Numbered from the stretch's first letter, positions 23,441 to 34,821 are shown. The stretch: DNA of 64,000 nucleotides from Silene conica (GCA_029255685.2 CM055317.2:15393501-15457500), one strand, 5' to 3'. Translations and numbers: made by a program. The notes: generated by a model not told the origin, from the letters alone.

Positions 23441-24151
23441 TATCTGCTTGCCTTGAGTGGGTACGTGTCAGATATAGATATCGATAGTGATGAGTAAATG
23501 TATATCTGTTGAGTTATGGTTTGATCATCCAAGGCATTGGGTGACTCTTAGTTCGGTTTCATAAATAGTTGGATTGAAAGACCCCCCGACTGGGTAACCA
23601 ATAGGGAAACCGGCTCTCCTTCCTATTTGTTTATGAAGTTGGTTGAGAGCCGTGCACAGTAATTGCATGTTAGTAAGAGATCAGATGATGAGATGTTTAT
23701 GCTTCACATGTTGTTATATGTTGGAGTATTCTGTATTGTTTTATGTGTTACGTGTTGTCACAAGAGGTGGCTAGGAGAACTCTAGTCACTCCCCACTGAT
23801 TGTGGCGTACATGTTTTCATGTATGTAGGTACATGCAGGATTGGAGATCGGGGTTCACGAGAGCTAGCGAGCGATGATCCGTTCATCATGACTTACCTTA
23901 TGTCGTTTAGCTGGACTCGTAGTTTGTTACATTCGTTTTGGTGCCTGTAGGGATGTTCCATCCCAGGCTGTGTATATATTTCATTTCAGTACTTAGAACT
24001 GTTACTTATCTATTTTGGTTTTATCCAGTTTCAGTTTCTGTTTTAGTTTAAGACTTCTCGCATGTTGTTTAGTTCTTTAAAAAGTTTTAATTCCGCTGCA
24101 ATTTTGGTACTTTTATGTGTTTATATTTCCGCTTTCGCGAGGGGTTTTACA

Positions 24152-24317
24152 GTTGGTATCAGAGCATTATTGCTCCCGACGCACTCATGTGACCCCCAAC
24201 CTTAACTTGACCAAGTAAACAAATAATGAATGAGAGATGGGTAGATCTAAGGACTTATTTTGTAGTCTATTTGTGATTGCTAATTGTTAAGCTAATACTT
24301 GTTTTCTCTTTTGAAGG
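24152..24317 (+). promoter_or_regulatory. Primer binding site and leader of element E
   Basis: TTGGTATCAGAGCA at 24154-24167, two bases after the LTR, is complementary to the 3' end of initiator-methionine tRNA, the usual primer for plant gypsy elements. The leader continues without ORFs to the gag ATG at 24318. Confidence 0.85.
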
Positions 24318-27300
24318 ATGGTGAGACCCAGAGCTGCTGATAACATTGTGCTACAAGCAATTCACCATTTGCTTAAGACTCAGAGACAGCAAGTCGGGAA
24401 TGTTCCACCTCCTCCACCGCCAGGCAACGAGGCTAATCGTCCTGGTAGTTTCTCATGGATAGCTTCGCAGATGTCCCGTAGCCACGTGAAGACTTATGGT
24501 GGCGAGGTTGACCCGGTAGCTCTTACCGAGTGGTTTAGAGAGATGGAGAGGAGCTTTGCTATGTATTCGGTGAGTAGAGAGGATAGAGTGCGGCTAGCCA
24601 CTCACTTTCTTACTCTTGAGGCCGACAGGTGGTGGGCGTTGACAGGACCTACCTTCACTCAGGATCCTTTGTTCGATTGGGATGCTTTCAAGGATAAGCT
24701 CGAGACGAGGTTCTATCCTAAAGAGCTCAGATCACAGCGACTCAAAGAATTCATGGATTTAAAGCAAGGCAAGATGTCAGTTCAGGAGTTCACAGACCGT
24801 TTCAACCAGCTAGCTCACTTCGCATCGAGGTTTGTCAGAGATGAGGCCGAGAGGGTCTACTTTTACCGTGGCAAGCTAGGGCCACGCATCGAGAGCATGG
24901 TTCGTCGTGACTCTACTTCTTTCGTGGAGGTGTATGATGATGCTATTTGGGCCGAGAGTTCTATTCGTGCCATAGATGCTGAGACCCGTGCTGCTACTTC
25001 TAGTGTGACTTCTCACCAGAGATCCGTGTACCAGGGGAAGAGACCATTTGTTCCTTCTACTTCTTCGCCTTCTTCTCAGAAGAAGCGTTTTGAGAGGTTC
25101 TCTGCTCCGGTTGCTAAGACCTTTGTTCACACCGACACATCTCCTAGTGTTTGCCACCGTTGTGGTAAACCTTCTCATCCGGGTTTTGACTGTTTCAAGA
25201 ATGCTTTCAAGTGCTATACTTGCAATGGATTTGGGCACAAGTCTTATGAGTGTCCTGAGAGGAACACCGCACTTGGCAAGGCTGCCACTGCTGCTGCAGC
25301 AACTAAGGGAGGAAAGCCGAAAGGGAAGATCTTTGTGATGACTAGGGCTGAGGCAGAGGCTCATCCAGATATTGTTGCTGGTATCTTTTCTGTTCTTGGC
25401 GCTGAATGCCTTATTTTGTTTGATACTGGAGCTTCTTTATCATTTATATCGACTCAGTTCGCCGACTGTCTAGCTCTTGAGTCTTCATTGGTTGAGGAGA
25501 CTTCTATTTCCTTACCTTCTGGAGACGTGTTTTCCTGCTCTTCGTCCCACAGGGATGTTCCTATTATTATTGGTCGAGCCACATTTCTAGCGGACTTACT
25601 GAGATTTCCTCTCGAGGAGTTTGACATTATCCTCGGTATGGATTGGTTATCGCGATACCATGCTCGCTTCGAGTGTCGCGACCAGAAAATCTGCTTGAGG
25701 AGTTCTTCAGGGGTTCGTGTTTCCTATAAGGGAACTCGCCCTCAAAAGGGTGTTCGTGTTATCTCTTCGATGAAAGCTTCTCATCTTCTTAGGAAGGGTT
25801 GCCAAGCCTTCCTGTGTGTTGTTACAGCTGCTAAACCATCGCTACCGAAGCTTGAGGATGTAGCCATTGTTTGTGAGTATCCAGATGTTTTCCCAGATGA
25901 CTTGCCAGGGATACCGCCAGAGAGAGATGTAGAGTTTACTATTGAGCTTGTTCCAGGTACCGGACCGATTTCTAAAGCTCCTTACCGTATGGCTCCGCCA
26001 GAGTTGAAAGAATTGAAGCAGCAATTGGAAGAGATGATCGAGAAAGGTTTCATTAGACCTAGTGCTTCTCCGTGGGGTGCTCCCGTTTTGTTCGTTAAGA
26101 AGAAAGATGGTTCCATGAGATTGTGTATCGACTATAGAGAGTTGAACCGAATGACCGTGAAGAACAGATATCCTTTGCCTAGGATAGATGACTTGTTTGA
26201 TCAGTTGAGAGGTGCTTCTAGGTTTTCCAAGATTGATCTTCGATCGGGTTATCATCAGATTCCAGTGAGAGAGGCTGATATTGCGAAGACTGCTTTTCGT
26301 ACCAGATATGGGCATTTTGAGTTTGTAGTTATGCCATTTGGGTTGACTAATGCACCGGCTATTTTTATGGATCAGATGAACCGTACCTTCAGTGAGTATC
26401 TTGACACATGTGTTGTGGTTTTCATTGATGACATCTTGATATATTCGAAGACCGATGAGGAACATGCTGAGCATCTTCGATTGATTCTAGGGATTCTGCG
26501 CAGACAGAAATGGTTCGCAAAGTTTTCGAAGTGTGAATTTTGGCTCTCGAAAGTTGCCTTTTTAGGACATGTGATATCCAGCGAGGGTGTGATGGTAGAT
26601 CCCGCGAAGATAGAGGCTGTGGTTGATTGGGAGAGTCCCAAAGATGTTGGAGAGATCCGTAGTTTCCTTGGATTGGCTGGTTATTATCGTAGATTTGTGG
26701 AGGATTTCTCTAGATTAGCTCGCCCGATGACTCAGTTGCTGAAGAAGGAAGCCAAGTTTGTGTGGACCGACAAGTGTGAGAGTTCTTTCCAGGAGTTGAA
26801 GACCAGATTGACTTCCGCCCCCGTGTTAGCTTTGCCAGAGATCGGAGTGGATTTTGATGTGTATTGTGATGCTTGGATGTTAGGGCTTGGATGCGTACTG
26901 ATGCAGAGTGGTAAGGTGATAGCATATTCATCTAGGCAGTTGAGAGTTCATGAGGTGAACTATCCGACACATGATTTGGAGTTGGCTGCAGTTGTTCATG
27001 CTTTGAAGATGTGGCGACATTACCTGATTGGATCCCATTGCCGTATTTTCACAGATCACAAGAGTCTTAAGTACATTTTTACTCAGAAAGACCTTAACAT
27101 GAGACAGAGACGTTGGCTAGAATTGGTGAAAGATTACGACATCGAGTTGTTATATCATGAGGGAAAAGCCAATGTAGTTGCAGATGCGCTTAGCCGCAAG
27201 ACTTCTCACTCGTTGAGTGCCATGAGAGTATTGCCCGATGAGTTGTGTTCCGAGTTCCGGAAGCTGAGATTAGAGATGGTGGGTAGTGGTTTTGATTGGT

Positions 27301-27635
27301 TAGCTGCTATGACTGCCGAGCCGTCTTTATATTGGGAGATTCGCCAGAGTTTGCCTTCAGATGCCGATTTCAAGAAGTTCGAGGCTAAGATTTCGAGTGG
27401 TGTTGCACCTGACTTGGTGATTGATGCTGATGGTTTCCTTAGGTTCCGTGGTAGGATGTATGTTCCTGATGTGCCAGATTTGAGGAAGAAGGTTCTTGAT
27501 GAGGCTCACTTGTCACAGTATTCCGTTCATCCAGGAGGAGAGAAGATGCACAAGGATTTGAGGCTTATGTTTTGGTGGCCTGGTATGAAGAAGGAGATCT
27601 TGGATTACGTTAGTAGGTGCTTGACTTGTCAATAA
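24318..27635 (+). CDS. Element E gag-protease-RT-RNase H (ends at in-frame stop)
   Basis: An open frame of 1105 codons from ATG 24318. Gag capsid lies at about residues 50-225 ([30 protein letters not shown]). Two CCHC knuckles lie at about 278-312 ([14 protein letters not shown] and [14 protein letters not shown]). The aspartic protease DTGAS is near 368. RT spans about 590-765, with the [11 protein letters not shown] region, MPFGLTNAP and the catalytic FIDDI near 701. RNase H spans about 845-970 (YCDA, then TDHKSLKYI, ending ADALSRK). The integrase zinc finger begins at about 1065 (HPGGEK) and ends CLTCQ. A TAA stop at 27633-27635 cuts the polyprotein just after the zinc finger; the same frame stays open beyond it. 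One mutation therefore separates the integrase core from the rest. Confidence 0.95.
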   Translation: MVRPRAADNIVLQAIHHLLKTQRQQVGNVPPPPPPGNEANRPGSFSWIASQMSRSHVKTYGGEVDPVALTEWFREMERSFAMYSVSREDRVRLATHFLTLEADRWWALTGPTFTQDPLFDWDAFKDKLETRFYPKELRSQRLKEFMDLKQGKMSVQEFTDRFNQLAHFASRFVRDEAERVYFYRGKLGPRIESMVRRDSTSFVEVYDDAIWAESSIRAIDAETRAATSSVTSHQRSVYQGKRPFVPSTSSPSSQKKRFERFSAPVAKTFVHTDTSPSVCHRCGKPSHPGFDCFKNAFKCYTCNGFGHKSYECPERNTALGKAATAAAATKGGKPKGKIFVMTRAEAEAHPDIVAGIFSVLGAECLILFDTGASLSFISTQFADCLALESSLVEETSISLPSGDVFSCSSSHRDVPIIIGRATFLADLLRFPLEEFDIILGMDWLSRYHARFECRDQKICLRSSSGVRVSYKGTRPQKGVRVISSMKASHLLRKGCQAFLCVVTAAKPSLPKLEDVAIVCEYPDVFPDDLPGIPPERDVEFTIELVPGTGPISKAPYRMAPPELKELKQQLEEMIEKGFIRPSASPWGAPVLFVKKKDGSMRLCIDYRELNRMTVKNRYPLPRIDDLFDQLRGASRFSKIDLRSGYHQIPVREADIAKTAFRTRYGHFEFVVMPFGLTNAPAIFMDQMNRTFSEYLDTCVVVFIDDILIYSKTDEEHAEHLRLILGILRRQKWFAKFSKCEFWLSKVAFLGHVISSEGVMVDPAKIEAVVDWESPKDVGEIRSFLGLAGYYRRFVEDFSRLARPMTQLLKKEAKFVWTDKCESSFQELKTRLTSAPVLALPEIGVDFDVYCDAWMLGLGCVLMQSGKVIAYSSRQLRVHEVNYPTHDLELAAVVHALKMWRHYLIGSHCRIFTDHKSLKYIFTQKDLNMRQRRWLELVKDYDIELLYHEGKANVVADALSRKTSHSLSAMRVLPDELCSEFRKLRLEMVGSGFDWLAAMTAEPSLYWEIRQSLPSDADFKKFEAKISSGVAPDLVIDADGFLRFRGRMYVPDVPDLRKKVLDEAHLSQYSVHPGGEKMHKDLRLMFWWPGMKKEILDYVSRCLTCQ

Positions 27636-28755
27636 GTCAAGATAGAGCATAGGAGACCTGGTGGTTTGCTACAGCCGCTTCCCGTTCCTCAGTGGAAGTG
27701 GGAATGCATATCTATGGATTTTGTGACAGCTTTGCCTAAGACCGTGGGAGGCAAAGATGCGATTTGGGTTATTGTCGATCGTCTAACTAAGTGTGCAAGA
27801 TTCGTGCCGATCAGAGAGACATGGGATATGGACCGTTTAGCCAGGGCTTATATTGCTGAGATAGTCCGATATCATGGTGTCCCGAGGGAGATAGTTTCAG
27901 ATCGAGATCCGAAATTTTGTTCTAGGTTCTGGAAGGCTTTGCAGAAGGCTATGGGTAGCCGTTTGTTGATGAGTACCGCATTTCATGCCGCGACCGATGG
28001 TCAGTCCGAGAGGACTATACAGACACTTGAGGATTTGCTCCGCGCTTGTGCCCTCGATTTTCAGAGTTCTTGGGAGCAGTGTTTGCCGTTGGTAGAGTTT
28101 TCTTACAACAACAGTTATCATGCTTCCATTGGTATGGCTCCGTACGAGGCTCTTTATGGTAGGAAGTGCCGTAGTCCGATCTGTTGGGACCAGGCTAGTG
28201 ACGTTCGTGACTTAGGACCGGACCAGTTAGCTGTTACTATTGATCAGGTTCAGCTTATCAGAGGTAGGATGAAGGCCGCACAGGACCGGCAGAAATCCTA
28301 TGCTGATGTTCGCCGTAGACCCTTAGAGTTTGAGGTGGGTGATCGAGTTTTCTTGAGGGTTTCTCCGATGAAAGGTGTTAAGAGGTTTGGAGTTAAGGGC
28401 AAGTTGAGCCCTAAGTATATTGGACCTTTTGAGATCGTGAAGAGGATTGGTGCTGCTGCTTACAGATTGGACTTGCCTCCTAGTTTGGGCAAGGTTCATA
28501 GCGTTTTTCATGTTTCCCAGCTCCGTAAGTATGTTAGTGACCCGAGTCATGTTTTGCCTAAAGAGATCGAGAACTTGGAGCCGAGTCTTGCTTTCGAGGA
28601 GCGTCCTGTGAAGATCCTAGACCGTCAGGATAGGAAGCTTAGGAGCAAGGTGGTGCCGCTAGTGAAGATCCTTTGGCGTTTGCGGTGATGTTGAGGAGCA
28701 GACTTGGGAGACTGAGGCTTCGATGCGTGCTGCGCATCCCTTCTTATTCGATTGA
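27636..28755 (+). pseudogene. Element E integrase core and chromodomain (after stop, with terminal frameshift)
   Basis: Same frame as gag-pol; the ATG at 27666 is internal. Integrase catalytic residues are visible: D in ISMDFVTALP, D in VSDRDPKF and E in DGQSERTIQ. The GPF/Y-type module follows (KYIGPFEIVKRIG, YRLDLPPSL, HSVFHVSQLRKY), then a chromodomain-like end starting EERPVKILDRQ. The frame closes at 28688, but one extra base near 28676-28680 explains this: in the shifted frame the chromodomain ends at TGA 28753-28755 after WETEASMRAAHPFLFD. Chromodomains in this lineage are thought to steer integration to particular chromatin. Two lesions make this copy non-autonomous now. Confidence 0.9.
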
Positions 28756-28784
28756 GGTATAGTATATAGATTTATATCCGTTCG

Positions 28785-28802
28785 AGTTTCGAGGACGAAA
28801 CT
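28785..28802 (+). promoter_or_regulatory. PPT-adjacent stem-loop of element E
   Basis: AGTTTCG (28785-28791) pairs with CGAAACT (28796-28802) around the loop AGGA. It lies just after the pol stop and before the purine tract at 28807-28820. Two of its pairs differ from those in D and H, yet pairing is kept. Confidence 0.7.
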
Positions 28803-28820
28803 TTTTGAAGTTGGGGTGAT

Positions 28821-31732
28821 TGTAACATCCCGTATTTTCGTAAAATCTAATTTAAGCGTTTCTAATTATTTTAAGTAATAAAATAATAATTTAATAATTT
28901 ATCTCGAAGGATTTTAATTTAATTAGTGAGATCCGTCTTAAGAACCTTAAGTCCTTAAGACGAATACTACTTGGTGAACTTAAACTCGAATGATAAATAT
29001 CCGTTCAAGTCCGACCCATTTTATTTAAATACGGAAAGGGCAATTACTTAAACCCCTAAAAACCCTTAAGTTGTCATATTTCATCTTCCTCACAACTCCT
29101 TCCACTGTAAACTTAATTCCTTCAAAACCTCCATTTTTACTCTCTCCTTTTCAAGCTTTTCTTCATCACCCGTTCTTCAAATCGAGAAAGTAAGTACATT
29201 TTCGGAATCCTCGTTCAATTTCCAAGTCATCCATCACTTCGGTTTCTCGTTTCCATCACTTCGAAAATTCAGCCTGTTTTCATAATTCCGTTTTTATGCT
29301 CTTAAACCGGTTTTCTTTGTTTTCAGGCGAAGGATTTGACAACCCGGACGTTGATAGCTTCACACTCGAGGAAGATCTTTAGCCGGATAAGCTTGTGAGG
29401 TGACGATAATGAGAAACTCGGCCTTATTGTGTATATTAGCATATTTGTTGTAATTCTTATGTGGTTTCTGTTTTGGTTGAGATATATTGATTCAAGGACT
29501 TAGTAACATGTTTAGGATGATGTTATGATGATGAATTTATGCTTGAATCGTTTGTTATGTGTTCTTAAGCATATTTTCAGTTGTTCTCATTTTGCGACGG
29601 ATACAAGATATATTCATTTGAGGATTGTTATGGGACTTACTTGCTGGTAGATTAGTAGTATTGGGTGTTTGATATTGTTGGGTAAACATCTTGTGTAGCA
29701 AATTTGAAGGTTGTAGGTCGTTTAGTGAAGTTTTCCATATGTTGCGAATTGCGAAAATATGTTACAGGCTCTCTGAGTCGGTCGACCGACCGGCCGCCGG
29801 TCGACCGGCTGGGAGAGCAACTTGGGTATTTTGCGAAGTTTTTAGAATCAGGCCTTGGGGCTGCCAGCCGGCCGACCGGCTTCCTGCCGACCGGCTGGTA
29901 GTCATTTTCCTTGTATAGTGTGTTCTTGCGTAAACCATAGCTAGATGGGAGCCCAGCCGGCAGACCGGCCGCCTGCCAGCCGGCTGGGAGTGCATATGGG
30001 GATGGATACGAATTTTAGTAAAAGCTAGGGAATGGGGTTCCCAGCCGGCCGACCGGCTGGGAGTCCTTCTTGGTGTTTCTCGGTTTTTGAAAAGAGGTGT
30101 AGGCTGAGGGATCACCAGCCGGCCGACCGGCTGCCTGCCGACCGGCTGGGGACCCCTGTAAGCCATGTTGAGCTTTTGAAATTTAATCGTAAATTTCAAA
30201 CGGTTGATCGGTTTTGGTTGAAACTCGTTTTGTATACCTGTGACATGTATTTGAGGTCCCCGGTGTACGGGCAACATCATGTTGGGTTCGGGAACGGAGT
30301 AAGGATAGAGACCCCCCGGTCGGGTAACCGAAAGGGAAACCGGCTCTCCCTCAACTTAGTTCTCGGGGTCAATTAAGTGTTGATTAGAGGATAAGAAAAG
30401 TAGAACTAGTGTCTAGTTCATAGACTTTGGTTGATATTGTATTGATGCGTATTAAGTTATGCCTTAAGCTGGCCTCTGAACTTAATACAAGAGTTGTTTG
30501 TCATATATGGGGATATGCCTTAAGTTGGCCTCTGAGCCCTATATGTGTATGTTTGTCGTGTCTGGATCATGCCTTAAGCTGGCCTCTGAGTTCAGACATG
30601 TGTGATAGTGATCGCGTCAGAACATGCCTTAAGTTGGCCTCTGAGTCTGACGAGTAGAGCAGCTGCACAACGGGGTAGCTAAGGAACTGACACCTTGCCC
30701 GGGGTGCAGATGTTTGGTGCTAGAACATGCCTTAAGCTGGCCTCTGAGTTTAGTACCTTGTGATGTGGTGAAGGGACATGCCTTAAGCTGGCCTCTGAGT
30801 CCTTTACTTTTGGATGCTTGTCTATGCCTTAAGTTGGCCGCTGAGTCTAGTGTCTTGCTGATTGGCAGGTTCATGCCTTAAGTTGGCCTCTGAGTCCTTG
30901 CTTGCTGATGTTTGGTGTTTAGGTTATGTCTTAAGTTGACCGCTGAACCTTTTCACTTGCTGAACGTTTTGGTATTAGGTTATGTCTTAAGTTGACCGCT
31001 GAACCTTTTACTTGCTGAATTTATCTGCTTGCCTTGAGTGGGTACGTGTCAGATATAGATATCGATAGTGATGAGTAAATGTATATCTGTTGAGTTATGG
31101 TTTGATCATCCAAGGCATTGGGTGACTCTTAGTTCGGTTTCATAAATAGTTGGATTGAAAGACCCCCCGACTGGGTAACCAGTAGGGAAACTGGCTCTCC
31201 TTCCTATTTGTTTATGAAGTTGGTTGAGAGCCGTGCACAGTAATTGCATGTTAGTAAGAGATCAGATGATGAGATGTTTATGCTTCACATGTTGTTATAT
31301 GTTGGAGTATTCTGTATTGTTTTATGTGTTACGTGTTGTCACAAGAGGTGGCTAGGAGAACTCTAGTCACTCCCCACTGATTGTGGCGTACATGTTTTCA
31401 TGTATGTAGGTACATGCAGGATTGGAGATCGGGGTTCACGAGAGCTAGCGAGCGATGATCCGTTCATCATGACTTACCTTATGTCGTTTAGCTGGACTCG
31501 TAGTTTGTTACATTCGTTTTGGTGCCTGTAGGGATGTTCCATCCCAGGCTGTGTATATATTTCATTTCAGTACTTAGAACTGTTACTTATCTATTTTGGT
31601 TTTATCCAGTTTCAGTTTCTGTTTTAGTTTAAGACTTCTCGCATGTTGTTTAGTTCTTTAAAAAGTTTTAATTCCGCTGCAATTTTGGTACTTTTATGTG
31701 TTTATATTTCCGCTTTCGCGAGGGGTTTTACA
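28821..31732 (+). repeat. 3' LTR of element E
   Basis: 2912 bp, from TGTAACATCCCG to GAGGGGTTTTACA. It is nearly identical to 21244-24151. The first CCGG hairpin (about 29775-29815) is 19 bases longer here, and the fourth (about 30040-30062) is 15 bases shorter. Together these give exactly the 4-bp length difference. Confidence 0.95.
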
Positions 31733-32396
31733 GAGGGTTCAGATAAGATGCCAAGAAAAGGACCTCATGGGTGTTTAGCTTACTAACATCATCCCTAGGG
31801 TACAACAAAGAAGTCAAAATTCTGAGGATGATGCGGAGAGTGATGTGTTGCACATCATTAATTTACATTGGACTCACATGATGGCGCTCACAACCCGTGA
31901 AGAAGGAAAATATTCTAGGAGCGTCAAGATCCTCACCTAACACATCCCTCAAATACTCCTCATTTTCACTCTCCAGACCCAAATGCTCGGCAAACTGGTC
32001 CAAGGTCAAAGTATTGGTCCGATTCATCAACCTAAAACTGACAACACATCCTGCCACATCATACATGAAGGAACTGGGAAACTCTAAGGTCAGAAATGCA
32101 TACGTCTTCTTGCGAAGGCGAAACAACCCCATCAGCCCCAACACCTGAAACATATGATAGAGATCCTCCTCAATCTAAAGCTCCCCCAGGATAGCGTCAT
32201 CCACACACCCGGTGGCCCTCATAGTACGACCCATCAAATCTACGAAGCGCTTTCGTTGGTTGAAATCAACAAACGCAACCTGCGGATACTCCTCTACCCT
32301 TAGTAATACTACTCTCCCTTCCATTTTACCCGACCCACTAGTCTCGCCGAGATTCTTTGCTCTCTTGGATGTCATACCTCCAAATCTTGGCATCAA
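31733..32396 (-). pseudogene. Athila-ORF1-like protein of element D, N-terminal and middle part
   Basis: The minus-strand frame from ATG 32396 opens MMPRFGGMTSKRAKN. After an in-frame TAG (about 32175-32177) it continues with FQVLGLMGLFRLRKK, FSFMYDVAG-like sequence and the phrase TLDQFAEHLGL, which resembles the Athila ORF1 family. A further frame change near 31863 precedes a well-matching stretch (LLYPRDDVSKLNTHEV, about 31800-31750). Homology then stops at the gaggg duplication where E inserted, and resumes at 21243. It is dead from stops, a frameshift and the E insertion. Confidence 0.6.
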
Positions 32397-32982
32397 GAAT
32401 AAGAAAATTTTAAAGCAAAAACACGGGTCCCTTTAGGCCTTTTTAAAACATCTCGGGTTTAGACTCCCTGATAAAACGTCTCGAAGAAACACTAAGGAAC
32501 GAATACAACCGGTACACCGGTGTTAATTTTCTTCTTAACATAAACGTTTAGGTTATTGTCATGCTTTAGGAAATGGAACTCTCTTTAAATGTGAGATATC
32601 ATAAAAGTGACTCAAAGATGGTTCCAACTTCCAAGTATCAGATTTGAGTTTTCCAGTATGGTTTAGGTTTTAATGACAGTATAGAGCCGCAAGAGCAATG
32701 GTAAATCGTCGAATTGTTTGCCCACTATAAAGAAATCTGTAGTTTTAAATCGATTTGGGGAAAATATGTCAATGCCAAAAGCTAACCCGAAAACTGAAAT
32801 TAAAACTTTAAAAACTTACCTTGAGGGTTGATTGAAATACTAAGATGAGAAGGGAGCAGTGGGTGGAGGGCCGACGGATAGCCAGAGCTTGAAATCTCAG
32901 AGGTTTTAGGAGGCTTTTGGAAGAGAGAGAGAGAGAGAGAGAGCGCTTAAGAGGCGTGAAAGTGGAAGAAATAAGGAGCTTA
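32397..32982. other. Element D interior upstream of ORF1, non-coding
   Basis: No recognised protein on either strand. A GA dinucleotide run of about ten units lies at 32921-32942. It ends at the MITE insertion point TTA (32980-32982). Confidence 0.5.
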
Positions 32983-33664
32983 GGGGCGTTTGGTAGAGAA
33001 AGGGAAAGGGAAAGGAAATAAGAAACGGTAAGAGGAGGAAAGGAAATGAATTACCTAAAATTTAATTGGTTGTTTGGTTAATGTAAATAAGATAATTAAT
33101 GATCCACTCACACTCACTCCTACCACTAACACACACCACCATAAACAACCGCTTATCTACTGGTGGCAGTGATGGTGGTGGAGGTGGCATGGTGGTGGTG
33201 GAGGTGTCATGGCGGTCGTGGCGGTCGTGGGGTGTTATGGTGGCGACGGTGGTGGTGGCGACGGTGATGGTGGTGGGGGTGTCATGGCGGTGGTGGCGAT
33301 GATGGTGGTCGAGATGTCATGGCGGCGGTGGTGGTGGTCACAACGGTGATGGTAGTGGAGTGTCATGGTAGTGATGGTGGTGGGGGGTGTTATGGTGGGG
33401 GTGGTGGTGGCGTCATGGTGGTGGTTTCGTGGTGGTTATTGTGGTGGTAGTTGTAAGTATGGTGGTAGGTGAAGAATGTGGTTGAAGGGTAACAAGGGTA
33501 ATGAGATCTCATACCCTTGGGGGGTGGGGGTAAGGAATTAGAAGGAATGAGGGGTAAGGGAGGGAGTTCAATTCCCTTTGATCGTGTCAAACAAACACCA
33601 ACAAAGGGAATCAGTAACTTTGTTTCCCTTTCCCTTTCTTATAGACCCCCAACCAAACGCCCCC
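32983..33664. mobile_element. PIF/Harbinger-like MITE with internal minisatellite
   Basis: The terminal inverted repeat GGGGCGTTTGGT (from 32983) matches ACCAAACGCCCC at the right end (33652-33664, with one extra C). Subterminal purine tracts are also inverted: AGAAAGGGAAAGGG on the left and CCCTTTCCCTTTCT on the right. The flanking triplet TTA on both sides (32980-32982 and 33665-33667) fits a 3-bp TTA target duplication. There is no transposase, so it is a non-autonomous element. The superfamily assignment rests on the TTA site and the terminal repeat. Confidence 0.65.
33165..33475. repeat. GTGGTG-rich minisatellite inside the MITE
   Basis: Repeats of GGTGGTGG and GGCGATGGTGG are punctuated at irregular intervals by GTGTCATGG or GTGTTATGG. 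The strand bias is strong (G on plus). Frames translated from it are repeat artefacts. Confidence 0.85.
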
Positions 33665-33714
33665 TTATGTGCTTTTATCGAATTTTAGAAATTCCATGGA
33701 ACCCGGTTTTTTGA

Positions 33715-33858
33715 GCGTACTCGGTCGAGTACCGCGTACTCGGCCGAGTGCCATATACTCGATCTAGTGGCGATTACTCGGTCGAGTTACTCATACTCGG
33801 TCAAGTAATGCTTACTCAGCCGAGTACCACTTACTCGGTCGAGTACCTGCTCTCGAAC
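33715..33858. repeat. Palindrome array CTCGRYCGAGTA in D interior
   Basis: About seven copies of TACTCGGYCGAGTA and variants, spaced about 20-21 bases apart, just before the insertion of H. This is the same repeat as in the D LTRs and at 19958-20090. Confidence 0.85.
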
Positions 33859-34821
33859 TGATTCAAACTGTAATACCTCGTATATTTAAGAATTTTATTT
33901 CGAGTTTTAAGATTATAGTGATGTGTCGTTAATGTTTAAATGTTTTATTTTCTTTATTTTCATTTTCGATGTCGATAAGTACAATGTCGATGGTGGGAGT
34001 CGAACTTGTGATCGTTTGCACACACGAGCCTTGGGCCTCGTTTTGTGTGCAAGTCCCAAACCAGCCCAACACGTTAAACCCTAAAATAAATAAAAGAAGC
34101 AACACCCTTCTCAGCATGCCGTCACATATAGGACCTTGCTTTACCTCCTTTTACCCTAATGCATACACAGTCCCACCTCCACTTTTGAACAGCCACCACG
34201 GCAGAGAACGGGAAGTAGGTCTGAACACGCGGGTTAGTCTAGCCCAGGGCCCTTCGATTTGACCGTGAAACTGGTAAGTCGTATAAGTTTTATTTATCGT
34301 TTTTCTGCCTGTGTTGTGTCGTGGGGATTTGAGGTGTAGGGTGTGGTTTTCATCAGTCTTGAGTATCACGATGGTGTTGGTGGTAGTCTGGGGTGTGTCG
34401 TGGGGGTGGTGTCAGTAGGCTAGGGTGTGGGTGGTGACGTCGAAAGGGGGTGGTTCTGAGGAGTTTGTTCACCACGGGAAAGGGGAGCAGAGAGTTCGTC
34501 GTTACGCCATTCAGGGAGTCGGTTTTGGGGGTGGTTTACTGTCGACTCGGGGGAGGTCCATACAGTAGTACCACCGCGGTCTGTAGGCAGGTTGTCAAAG
34601 GTGTTGTTGGTGGAGGTCAGGGGCGACGATGGGTACTGTAGCGGTGGTCGAACAGGGGCTGTTTCCAGCTAATCTGAAACGCGGTTGTAAGTCAGACCCG
34701 GGTTCATGGGCTCTGACTTGACTCGTCAGTGGGTGTCGAGGGGCTTGGTGGTGTCGTGGTGGTAGCAGGCCGTCGGGGATTGTTATATTGTGCTGTTTAT
34801 ATCATTCTGTGATTGGTGCGG

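Larger units (their letters stand above)
21244..24151 (+). repeat. 5' LTR of element E
   Basis: Begins TGAAACATCCCG (the partner has TGTAACATCCCG) and ends GAGGGGTTTTACA. It carries two hairpin arrays (22190-22570 and 22867-23440). These are bracketed by two copies of the motif GACCCCCCGRYYGGGTAACC, at about 22730 and 23580. The 148-184-residue frames in it come from the CCGG repeats and are not genes. Confidence 0.95.
21244..31732 (+). mobile_element. Tekay-type chromovirus E (Ty3/gypsy), nearly complete; TSD gaggg
   Basis: The LTRs 21244-24151 (2908 bp) and 28821-31732 (2912 bp) are almost identical by eye. Target duplications gaggg lie at 21239-21243 and 31733-31737. A primer site TTGGTATCAGAGC directly follows the left LTR, and a purine-rich tract (GAAGTTGGGGTGAT) directly precedes the right one. 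One gag-pol frame with chromodomain is broken only by one in-frame stop and one late frameshift. Long LTRs plus a C-terminal chromodomain after the GPF-type motif fit the Tekay/Del lineage. The insertion is young compared with D and B. Confidence 0.95.

Noticed and set aside
33099-33302. Gly/Val-rich frame in the MITE
   Set aside because: It comes from the GTGGTG minisatellite.
33929-34641. Paired small frames repeated at 41864-42576
   Set aside because: They are in the two LTRs of element H, so the repetition is due to the LTR pair and not to conserved genes.
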